NCBI GenBank assembly: GCA_003445095.1
Contig: DLVS01000681.1
Span: forward strand, 1-5,537
Direction: 5' to 3'
Origin: Verrucomicrobiales bacterium
GTDB taxonomy: Bacteria > Verrucomicrobiota > Verrucomicrobiia > Limisphaerales > UBA9464
DNA length: 5,537 bases
Shown here: positions 1 to 5,537 of the stretch, piece after piece
How positions within the stretch are numbered: the first letter of the stretch is position 1
Layout of the letters: every line of letters starts with the position of its first letter
Translations under genes and position numbers: made by a program
The notes under the pieces: model-generated
Told to the model about the DNA's origin: nothing
Seen by the model: the letters and a program-made list of their open reading frames with translations, nothing else
Database searches by the model: none

Positions 1-225
1 GTCGGCTTCCAATTGGAGTTCTGGGATCGCCAAAAGAACGAATTCGTTCCCGAGTGGCTGCGTTCGAACCAAATCCCCTCCGCCGTGCGTTTCTCGCTGG
101 GATTCGCCACCGGATCGCGTGGGCCCGCCGAAATCGTTACCCGCACCGTCCGACTTCCGGACAGCGGCGTAGGAGCCGATCTGCAAGGCGGCACGGCGCC
201 CCCGGGAGGAGGAGCCCCCCAATGA
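1..225 (+). CDS. gspJ: Type II secretion minor pseudopilin GspJ, C-terminal fragment (5' end outside window)
   Basis: This is the last 74 codons of a gene that enters from the left edge in frame 1 and ends at TGA 223-225. GspJ is a minor pseudopilin that forms the tip of the type II secretion pseudopilus with GspI and GspK at the inner membrane and periplasm. Seen here: a segment reading LEFWD, then a tryptophan-containing EWL, then IPSAVRFSLGF. This resembles the closing strands of GspJ, where a W-x(n)-P-x-AV-x-F/L pattern is usual. A Gly/Pro-rich tail (TAPPGGGAPQ) follows. The N-terminal prepilin helix is not in the window, so the call rests on this C-terminal pattern and on the overlap with an unmistakable gspK, the usual J-K order. 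Another minor pseudopilin is possible but less likely. Confidence 0.72.
   Translation, partial: VGFQLEFWDRQKNEFVPEWLRSNQIPSAVRFSLGFATGSRGPAEIVTRTVRLPDSGVGADLQGGTAPPGGGAPQ
204..213 (+). promoter_or_regulatory. Strong Shine-Dalgarno for gspK, inside the end of gspJ
   Basis: The sequence GGGAGGAGGA lies 8 bases before the ATG at 222. It is a near-perfect anti-16S complement and decides the gspK start over the in-frame GTG at 54. The same bases encode the Gly-Gly-Gly tail of the upstream protein. Together with the ATGA overlap at 222-225 this suggests translational coupling of the two genes. Confidence 0.8.
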
Positions 226-1283
226 GAAGTTGTCACGTGCACGTTGTCAAAAGTGGCCGATCTCGCGGAGTGGCCTTGGTGATCGTCCTTCTGACTTTGT
301 TCGCGCTGAGCGCTATGGCCGGAATCTTCGCTTACTCGATGAAAGTCGAGATGCGTTTGGCCATGAATACGAGTAACTCCACCGAGCTAGAGTGGTTGGG
401 GCGGTCCGGCGTCGAATACGCCAAGTGGGTACTCGTTCAACAAGACCAGGTTCCCAGCGAGCGAGGTTTTCATGCCCTCAACCAGTTCTGGGCCGGCGGT
501 CCTGGGCCCGTGGAGTCCGCCGATAACCCGTTCGCCGGAGAGTCGCTGCGAGATATCCCAGTCGGCGAAGGGCGGGTCAGCGTCCAGATCGAAGACCAAG
601 AGCGATTCCTGAATATCAATTCAATGGCCCGGAACCCTGCTCTGCTGGATCTCGCCTTGTCTCGGGCCGGGGCTGACGCGACGGACGGAGCCATCATTAC
701 CAGCGCCCTCACGGATTGGATGGATCGCGACGATTTCGCTCAGGCGGGAAACGGGGCCGAGAGTGAGTATTACCTGGGACTCGACCCGCCCTACCGGGCA
801 AAGAACGGGCCCATTGACGATATTCGCGAGCTGTTACTTGTCCGCGGAGTGACGCCGGCCCTTTTTTGGGGCGGAAACTATCGGGTAACAGCTCGAGGAG
901 ACCACTCCGGATTTCGCAGCAGCTCATCCCGGGATGATGAACCCACGATCGGCTTGAACTCGATCTTCTGCGCGTTGTCGAGCGGCCGGGTTAACATCAA
1001 TACCGCCAACCGAGATGTGATTGCCTTAGTCCTGGGGGGAGATACCTCCCTGGCGGGAGAAGTGCTCAGAATTCGGGAGGAACAACCGGCTCGGGGCGGT
1101 GGCGATATCTCTCGGGTGCTCGGTCCGGCCGGTACGGGATTCCAACAATTGTTCACCACGCAAAGCACCACTTTCGTCGTGCGAGTCTTGGCGGCCTTGG
1201 GCCCGGCTAAGCGAACCTACTACGCGTTGATCCGCCGCTCAGGGGCTCGCGATTACCAAACGTTGCTCTTTCGGGAGGAGTAG
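222..1283 (+). CDS. gspK: Type II secretion minor pseudopilin GspK
   Basis: The product is 353 residues, a normal GspK length. GspK caps the pseudopilus tip with GspI and GspJ and acts at the inner membrane/periplasm. Seen: a short basic leader ending SGRSRG, then a hydrophobic helix beginning VALVIVLLTL, so prepilin peptidase should cut between G16 and V17. Position +5 of the mature protein is Ile, not Glu; loss of Glu5 is a known hallmark of GspK among pseudopilins. The periplasmic part carries FLNINSMARN (129-138). An acidic segment DWMDRDD (165-171) followed by NGAESEYY (177-184) matches the family's calcium-binding and T2SSK core region. A second NINTANRDVIALV stretch (258-270) starts the helical T2SSK repeat. 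The start is fixed by a strong ribosome binding site and the ATGA overlap with the upstream gene. The gene ends the plus-strand run: the next gene converges on it, so gspL and gspM do not follow directly. Confidence 0.93.
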   Translation: MRSCHVHVVKSGRSRGVALVIVLLTLFALSAMAGIFAYSMKVEMRLAMNTSNSTELEWLGRSGVEYAKWVLVQQDQVPSERGFHALNQFWAGGPGPVESADNPFAGESLRDIPVGEGRVSVQIEDQERFLNINSMARNPALLDLALSRAGADATDGAIITSALTDWMDRDDFAQAGNGAESEYYLGLDPPYRAKNGPIDDIRELLLVRGVTPALFWGGNYRVTARGDHSGFRSSSSRDDEPTIGLNSIFCALSSGRVNINTANRDVIALVLGGDTSLAGEVLRIREEQPARGGGDISRVLGPAGTGFQQLFTTQSTTFVVRVLAALGPAKRTYYALIRRSGARDYQTLLFREE

Positions 1284-1331
1284 TTCCGGCGCAGCTAGCT
1301 GGTAGGCCGCTTGCGGTCCTCGGACCCGCGC
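1284..1331. terminator. Convergent intergenic junction with stem-forming sequence, possible bidirectional terminator
   Basis: These 48 bases separate the stop codons of two converging genes, so transcription from both sides should end near here. Seen: a perfect 10-base palindrome CAGCTAGCTG (1292-1301). There is also a small stem GGCCG/CGGTC around a CTTG tetraloop (1305-1318, one G-T pair). Overlapping that is a six-pair stem with a one-base bulge around a CTCG loop (1313-1329). The last two stems are mutually exclusive. No uridine tract follows on either strand, so a classical intrinsic terminator is not shown; the assignment is mainly positional. Confidence 0.25.
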
Positions 1332-4067
1332 TTACCGCCCTTCCTCCTCTTCTTCTTCCTCAGTCCCCGCTGTTACGGCCCACTCGGGGTAGGGTTCCGC
1401 GGTTCCTTTCATCGCCCTCCACAAAATGCGATTCAACTGGTCTTCTGGCGCGCGATCTACTTCTCGAAAGTTCATTTGTGCCGACGCGAGCGCATCCCCA
1501 CGCAAAACCGGCTCGTGGAGCGCCTTGGGATCGGGATTCATTTGATCCAGCGGAACTTGATTGGGTACCGCCGTGAACGGTGTGAAGTCGGGCGAATCGG
1601 TAAACGCATCCCACATCGGAAGAGCACTCGCGTCGAACTGATTCATCGGTTTCATTCCGAGGATCTGCGCGATCGTGCGGAGCAGGCTGGTCGTGTTGTA
1701 CTGCGTGCTGACGGTTACACCCCGTTTGGCATAGGGGCTCGCCACATAGGCGGTCGTTCGATACCCGCTCACGTGGTCCCAACCTGCCTGCGGATCATCC
1801 TCTATCGCTAGAATCGCCATCTCTTTCCAGAACGGAGAATGACTCAACGCCTCCACAATCCGACCAAAAGCCAGGTCATTGTCGGCCACGCACGCGGCGG
1901 GCGTCGGAGTGCCCTTGCTGGTACCGCTCGTGTGATCGTTGGGAAGGCAAATGATCGTGAGTCGCGGAAAGGTCCCCTTCGCAACGAAATCATTCAGCTC
2001 CTTGATGACGAAGTCCGCTCGGTATTGGTCTGGGACCGACATGTCCCAACCGACATAGTTCGTCGGCGAAAACGGCCGGATCGTCTCCACCATGGGGTAA
2101 CTAGCAAAGATTACGTCGTTCACTTCGCCCTTCCACGCCCGATAACAAGCCAGGAAATCCGGTGCCCCCTTCTTCTTGGAATCCCGCCATTTGACGGCGG
2201 GCGCCATGAACTCTCCGTAGTCGCGAATCGAGATGCCGTGTTTCAGTGCGCTATCCCAAATGAAACCCGCCGGAGAATAGGCCAGCGCATCGTCTTCATC
2301 CTCGCCCATGCCGTCCGGATAGCTCCGCGGGAATCCGGCAAACGATTTCTCCATATAGTCGGTGGCAAAAGCGGTGGTGCTCCATTGGTGTCCGTCGGCA
2401 CTCAGAATGCCCGCGCAGTACGTGTTATCGAGCAGCACGAATTCCCGAACCAACTTATGCAGATTCGGCGTGATGCGTTCGCCGAAGATGCACAATCGAG
2501 GATCCCCGTTGCCTTGGGGGAGATCGCCCAGCACTTGATCGTAGGTGCGATTTTCTTTGATCACATAAACGACGTGTTTGATCAGGCTGGGCTCCCCAAT
2601 ACGTTCGGGAATGGCCCGAGCCGGCTGTCCGGACCGAGGTAGTTGCAAGGCGTCGGCCACTCGCTCGCGTCGCAAGTTGCGCCAGACCGTTTCGCTGAGT
2701 TTCGGCAAGTCACTCGACCGCGGTACGGGTACCAAAGACAACGATCCAGAGTATTGGTGCGAATTGAAACCCTCAGCGCCGGATCCAACGGGCGCTTCCT
2801 TGTAAGGCCGAGGTCGAGCCGGCAACCCTTTGATATTCGCGACGTACAGTTTGCTCCGGGGCGCATCAACCACCACGGCTCCCGGAAACCAGCCCACCGG
2901 CACCAGGCCAAGCAACCTCGACTCGCGATCACTCGGATCGAAGGCCACGACTGCCACTGCGTTCTGCGTGCCGTTGGCTACATACAACTTCTTGCCGGAA
3001 CGGTCGAAGGCCAGCGCATTCGGTGACGCCCCGAAAAGATCCGAGGGCTTGGGTTTCACCCAAATCGTCTCAACGACGGTATCGCTGCGCGTATCAATGA
3101 CGCTGAGATTGTCACTGGCCGCATTGGCACAGACGACGTAGCGACCGTTAGGCGAAACGGCCAGCGCGCTGGCATGAAGTCCGGTCAGAATTTCTGTTGG
3201 CGCGTTCCCGGCGCCGCCGGCGCCCCCCAACGGAATCACGGAAACGCTGCCTTCATTCGCAATGTGCCGAACCGGATCGACCCGCACTTCCGTGCCCCGA
3301 CCGGCGGGACCGACCAGATCACCTGGCTGGGGGCGGCGTCCGCCCCAGTTAGAAACATACGCTTTGTTGCCTACCAACACGACATCATACGGTGCCACGC
3401 CGACCTCGAAAGTCCGCCGCACCTGACCCGTGCCGGCGTCGAGTTCGAGCAAGGTATTGGAAAGGTTGCCGCACACATACAGACGGGTGCCATCAGTTGA
3501 CCACGCGAGGCCCGACGGAATCTCCTCCTTGCGTCGCGGGGCATTGGCGTTCGGCAATGGAATCGAGTACGAAGCGGTGACCATCCCGTTCGAGGCAACG
3601 TTGAAGACCTTGAGGCTGCCATCGACGTTACTGAGAACAAGGCGGCGCCCGTCGGGGGAAAAGACGAGGCCAGTGAAACTCAACTGTCCCTCTTTGTCGG
3701 GTTGCAGAATGTTCGGCGACACAATGGGAGGCGCCGGTTCGTTGAGCTTCTCATTTGGTAATCCAACCTTCTGAAGAATGGCGCCGGTTAGAGGATCCAA
3801 CACGATCAGCTCACTCGTCTTGCCCGACGCCACCAAAACGCGGCCGTTGGGTGACAAGGCCAGTCCTTGAGGACGCAAGCCCGGAAGCTCAACCTGTACA
3901 CCTAGGGGTGTGACGACCTGATTCACGGGAAGAACCGCACGATTTGTCCCGCGACGACCCACAGTTTCTAAGTTGGCAACCTTGGCACTTTCGACGCGCG
4001 CCGCGCAACCAGCACTGCCCCATCCAAAGATAATCACCAACAACCACAAAGGAATGCTCCGCCACAT
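1332..4067 (-). CDS. Probable lipoprotein with YVTN/YncE-type beta-propeller fused to alkaline-phosphatase-family phosphoesterase
   Basis: The product is 911 residues from the chosen ATG. The N-terminus MWRSIPLWLLVIIFGWGSAGC looks like a lipoprotein signal with Cys21 as the lipidation site; Ser at -3 makes the lipobox imperfect. Residues 64-448 contain seven repeats of the type ALSPNGR...VLVAS...VLD, as expected for a seven-blade YVTN propeller; blade 4 has a long Gly-rich insertion. After a linker, residues 495-811 form the phosphoesterase domain. It begins with KENRTYD (504-510), the metal-binding signature of the phospholipase C/acid phosphatase AcpA group, followed by SADGHQW (556-562), NDH (710-712), EDD (756-758) and DH (764-765). 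These acidic and His residues are the likely metal ligands, by family analogy. The substrate is unknown. The protein ends in seven Glu (903-909) then Gly-Arg. A GTG start at 4169 or ATG at 4079 is possible, but either lengthens the stretch before the signal helix; none has a clear ribosome binding site. The architecture matches proteins annotated as bifunctional YncE/alkaline phosphatase family. Function beyond that is not deducible. Confidence 0.88.
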   Translation of the reverse strand: MWRSIPLWLLVIIFGWGSAGCAARVESAKVANLETVGRRGTNRAVLPVNQVVTPLGVQVELPGLRPQGLALSPNGRVLVASGKTSELIVLDPLTGAILQKVGLPNEKLNEPAPPIVSPNILQPDKEGQLSFTGLVFSPDGRRLVLSNVDGSLKVFNVASNGMVTASYSIPLPNANAPRRKEEIPSGLAWSTDGTRLYVCGNLSNTLLELDAGTGQVRRTFEVGVAPYDVVLVGNKAYVSNWGGRRPQPGDLVGPAGRGTEVRVDPVRHIANEGSVSVIPLGGAGGAGNAPTEILTGLHASALAVSPNGRYVVCANAASDNLSVIDTRSDTVVETIWVKPKPSDLFGASPNALAFDRSGKKLYVANGTQNAVAVVAFDPSDRESRLLGLVPVGWFPGAVVVDAPRSKLYVANIKGLPARPRPYKEAPVGSGAEGFNSHQYSGSLSLVPVPRSSDLPKLSETVWRNLRRERVADALQLPRSGQPARAIPERIGEPSLIKHVVYVIKENRTYDQVLGDLPQGNGDPRLCIFGERITPNLHKLVREFVLLDNTYCAGILSADGHQWSTTAFATDYMEKSFAGFPRSYPDGMGEDEDDALAYSPAGFIWDSALKHGISIRDYGEFMAPAVKWRDSKKKGAPDFLACYRAWKGEVNDVIFASYPMVETIRPFSPTNYVGWDMSVPDQYRADFVIKELNDFVAKGTFPRLTIICLPNDHTSGTSKGTPTPAACVADNDLAFGRIVEALSHSPFWKEMAILAIEDDPQAGWDHVSGYRTTAYVASPYAKRGVTVSTQYNTTSLLRTIAQILGMKPMNQFDASALPMWDAFTDSPDFTPFTAVPNQVPLDQMNPDPKALHEPVLRGDALASAQMNFREVDRAPEDQLNRILWRAMKGTAEPYPEWAVTAGTEEEEEEEGR
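1341..1361 (-). repeat. GAA/GAG tract encoding poly-glutamate near the stop codon
   Basis: Seven consecutive GAA/GAG codons lie two codons before the TAA stop of the propeller-phosphatase gene, appearing as a pure TTC/CTC tract on the plus strand. The mix of GAA and GAG makes it an imperfect trinucleotide repeat. It adds a strongly acidic tail outside the recognisable enzyme domain. Confidence 0.8.
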
Positions 4068-4296
4068 GGCGTCGAGCATCAGGGAAGTCGGAATCCGTCG
4101 GCAATAGCCAAGCCGGTGGCCTTGCATGTCGTAGTCGCCGAGGGAACGAGGCGCACTCAACTTCACCACGGGCTAAGCATTTCCAACCGGCCACGACTTC
4201 ACTCGCCATACCAAGATAGCGCATCCTTCTGTCCGCGATCTACTCGCCCCACGTTCATCGGCGTGCACTTCGAATGGTTTCCGGTACTGTAGCTGC
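4068..4296. promoter_or_regulatory. Divergent intergenic region (promoters for both flanking genes expected)
   Basis: This region lies between the chosen start of the minus-strand propeller-phosphatase gene and the plus-strand NDUFA9-like gene, so both promoters should be inside it. On the minus strand the best -10-like hexamer is TATCTT (plus-strand 4213-4218, four of six consensus bases), with no convincing -35 at normal spacing. On the plus strand TACTGT (4285-4290) sits six bases before the GTG start, also without a good -35. No clear operator, riboswitch or strong hairpin was seen. If the minus-strand gene begins at GTG 4169, the region shrinks to 4170-4296. The promoter hexamers are weak guesses. 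Confidence 0.35.
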
Positions 4297-5247
4297 GTGA
4301 AGGTGTTGGTCACGGGAGGCAGTGGGTTCGCTGGGCGCGAGATCGTCCGGCAACTCGCTGCCGCTGGCCACTCCGTCCGCGTGCTCGCGCGCGGGTCACG
4401 GCCCGTGGAACCGGGGATCCGATTTGTCCGTGGATCGGTTCTCGAGTTCGCCACCTTGCCCGCTGCGTTCGCCGACACCGAGGCCATCATCCATTTGGTC
4501 GGGATTATTGGTGAGGTCGGGCCACAAACGTTTGAACGGGTTCACGCCACCGGTACTGCCAACGCCGTCCACGCCGCCCGCGCAGCGGGAATCACGCGCT
4601 TCCTTCACATGAGCGCATTGGGTACTCGGCCGAACGCGGTCTCGCGTTATCACCAATCGAAATGGGCCGCCGAGGAAAGCGTCCGCCGGAGCGGTCTCCG
4701 TTGGACCATCTTCCGCCCGAGTCTGATCTACGGACCCGAAGATCATTTCACCACTCTGTTCGCCCGCATCGCGCGCTGGTCGCCGTTCTTGCCTGTGATG
4801 GGAACCGGCGCGGGATTGCTTCAGCCAGTGGCGGTCGAGGAAGTCGCCCGGTGTTTTGTGGCGGCACTCGCGGTTCCCAACAGCATCGGACAAACGTACG
4901 ACCTGGGTGGGCCCGACCGACTGAGTTTTACCCAAGTGCTGGAGACTTTGACGTCGGTGATGGGACTTCGACGATGGCAACTGAGAATTCCCCTTACGCT
5001 GGCGCGACTTCAAGCGGCCATGCTCGAGGCCATTTTCCCCCGATTGTTGGGTTCAGCCTCTCCGCTGAGTCGCGACCAACTAACCATGCTCCAGGAGGAC
5101 AACGTCGGCGACCCCGATCCCGCTCAACGCACTTTCGGAATGGTGTCAGTAGACTTTCGCAACGGACTCAAGCGATACCTGGGCAATCCCAAGAATCCAG
5201 TCGTCCATCCAGCCGCGTCGATGGCGGCCGAAGCCGGGCCCAGATAG
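4297..5247 (+). CDS. NDUFA9-like atypical short-chain dehydrogenase (complex I NDUFA9 subunit family, NAD(P)-binding)
   Basis: The product is 316 residues, the usual size for the bacterial NDUFA9-like atypical SDR family. Seen: the Rossmann nucleotide-binding motif VTGGSGFAG (5-13) immediately at the N-terminus, and RVLARG (28-33), whose basic residues would suit an NADP phosphate. HLVGIIGE (66-73) is typical of this group. MSALGT (105-110) precedes Y118-x3-K122 as the YxxxK pair, and FRPSLIYGPEDHF (139-151) follows. The C-terminus holds LSRDQLTMLQEDNV (257-270), characteristic of NDUFA9-like proteins. Relatives include the complex I accessory subunit and bacterial proteins tied to quinone or lipid metabolism; which role applies here cannot be read from the sequence. 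The GTG start is chosen because the Rossmann strand begins directly after it. No Shine-Dalgarno is visible upstream. It is followed 60 bases later by an SGNH hydrolase gene on the same strand. Confidence 0.9.
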   Translation: MKVLVTGGSGFAGREIVRQLAAAGHSVRVLARGSRPVEPGIRFVRGSVLEFATLPAAFADTEAIIHLVGIIGEVGPQTFERVHATGTANAVHAARAAGITRFLHMSALGTRPNAVSRYHQSKWAAEESVRRSGLRWTIFRPSLIYGPEDHFTTLFARIARWSPFLPVMGTGAGLLQPVAVEEVARCFVAALAVPNSIGQTYDLGGPDRLSFTQVLETLTSVMGLRRWQLRIPLTLARLQAAMLEAIFPRLLGSASPLSRDQLTMLQEDNVGDPDPAQRTFGMVSVDFRNGLKRYLGNPKNPVVHPAASMAAEAGPR

Positions 5248-5272
5248 ACGAAGCTGGCATCGAGCGCATTTG

Positions 5273-5301
5273 TTGACAGACAGATTCACGGCGAATCCAT
5301 T
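5273..5301 (+). promoter_or_regulatory. Candidate sigma70-type promoter before the SGNH hydrolase gene
   Basis: A perfect TTGACA (5273-5278) lies in the 60-base gap. Seventeen bases further on, TCCATT (5296-5301) matches the -10 consensus at only three of six positions. If used, transcription would begin at or next to the ATG at 5308. The -35 is good and the -10 poor, so this is tentative; readthrough from the upstream gene is the alternative. Confidence 0.3.
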
Positions 5302-5307
5302 GGTCCG

Positions 5308-5537
5308 ATGATTTGCGCAGCGCGCCGGTCTCGGCTGAACTTGTGGCTCATCCTGATCGCCCTCGGATTGCTCGGAGGGATTTTCGCCAGTCTTGAAGGC
5401 GCGGAGGGGATGCCGACGACTGCTTCGAAAACGGTGATCATCCTCGGTGACTCGCTAGCGGCGGGTTTTGGCGTCGATCCCGCCGACGCGTTTCCGGCTC
5501 AACTGCAAACGAAAATTACTACGGCGAAGCTTCCCTT
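5308..5537 (+). CDS. Exported SGNH/GDSL hydrolase, arylesterase (TesA-like), N-terminal fragment cut by window end
   Basis: Seventy-six codons are visible before the window ends, with no stop. The N-terminus has a basic stretch ARRSR (5-9), a hydrophobic segment LWLILIALGLLGGIFA (12-27) and small residues ending around EGAEG. This is a plausible Sec signal peptide or membrane anchor, pointing to the periplasm or envelope. VIILGDSLAAGFGV (43-56) is SGNH block I, with Ser49 as the catalytic nucleophile. The following DPADAFPAQLQ matches the arylesterase/TesA subgroup, which hydrolyses esters and acyl thioesters. The remaining blocks (Gly, Asn, and the Asp-His pair) would lie beyond the window. 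The ATG at 5308 is the first ATG after the in-frame stop at 5245 and gives a complete signal segment. It lacks a Shine-Dalgarno sequence. Confidence 0.85.
   Translation, partial: MICAARRSRLNLWLILIALGLLGGIFASLEGAEGMPTTASKTVIILGDSLAAGFGVDPADAFPAQLQTKITTAKLP

Noticed and set aside
54..221. N-terminal extension of gspK from GTG 54
   Set aside because: It would overlap gspJ by 172 bases and bury the prepilin leader behind 56 Arg-rich residues; ATG 222 has a strong ribosome binding site and a normal short leader.
1292..1301. CAGCTAGCTG palindrome as a regulatory operator
   Set aside because: It sits downstream of both genes, not near a promoter, and a single 10-base palindrome is weak evidence.
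1311..1811. Plus-strand open frame of 166 codons with a hydrophobic beginning
   Set aside because: The hydrophobic LLFFFLS comes from the reverse reading of the poly-glutamate tract; the rest is antisense to the phosphoesterase gene.
1839..2642. Long open frame (267 codons) on the plus strand opposite the phosphoesterase domain
   Set aside because: It lies antisense to a clearly conserved enzyme domain, has no recognisable motif or ribosome binding site, and is Arg/His-rich as expected of a shadow frame in GC-rich DNA.
4396..5013. Minus-strand open frame of 205 codons
   Set aside because: It is antisense to the NDUFA9-like gene, whose motifs are intact throughout; no independent support.
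4662..5276. Plus-strand open frame of 204 codons overlapping the NDUFA9-like gene and the following gap
   Set aside because: Alternative frame of a real gene; composition is Arg/Pro/Ser-rich with no motif. The gap is better explained as intergenic.
1..5537. Mobile element, CRISPR array, tRNA or toxin-antitoxin/defence system
   Set aside because: No transposase or integrase motifs, repeat-spacer pattern, cloverleaf or effector domain was found; all long frames are accounted for by ordinary chromosomal genes.

Overview
The window looks like ordinary chromosomal DNA from a GC-rich Gram-negative (diderm) bacterium. Diderm character is supported by type II secretion (T2SS) pseudopilin genes and by a predicted lipoprotein. 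The gene set is a T2SS tip pseudopilin pair, a YVTN propeller fused to an alkaline-phosphatase-like domain, an NDUFA9-like reductase and an SGNH arylesterase. It is reminiscent of Verrucomicrobiota, and less specifically of Planctomycetota or Acidobacteriota. That placement is an inference from gene content; there is no rRNA or marker gene to fix it.

Layout: positions 1-1283 (+) hold the 3' end of a gspJ-like gene and a complete gspK, translationally coupled by an ATGA overlap with a strong Shine-Dalgarno sequence. A short convergent junction (1284-1331) with stem-forming sequence separates them from a large gene on the minus strand (1332 to about 4067). That gene encodes a probable lipoprotein with a seven-blade YVTN/YncE-type propeller followed by a phosphoesterase domain, ending in a run of seven glutamates. 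A divergent intergenic region (4068-4296) follows. Next on the plus strand come an NDUFA9-type atypical SDR protein (4297-5247) and, 60 bases further on, the start of an exported SGNH hydrolase (5308 to the window end, truncated by the edge).

How the genes relate: GspJ and GspK are partners in the T2SS pseudopilus tip. The other three genes share no clear pathway. The propeller-phosphatase and the SGNH enzyme are both predicted to leave the cytoplasm. The NDUFA9-like protein is predicted to be cytoplasmic or peripherally membrane-bound. Neither the NDUFA9-like gene nor the SGNH gene has a visible Shine-Dalgarno sequence, and each has a weak -10-like hexamer just upstream of its start codon. 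I found no mobile element, CRISPR array, tRNA, rRNA or convincing new system; the findings are modest and graded accordingly.
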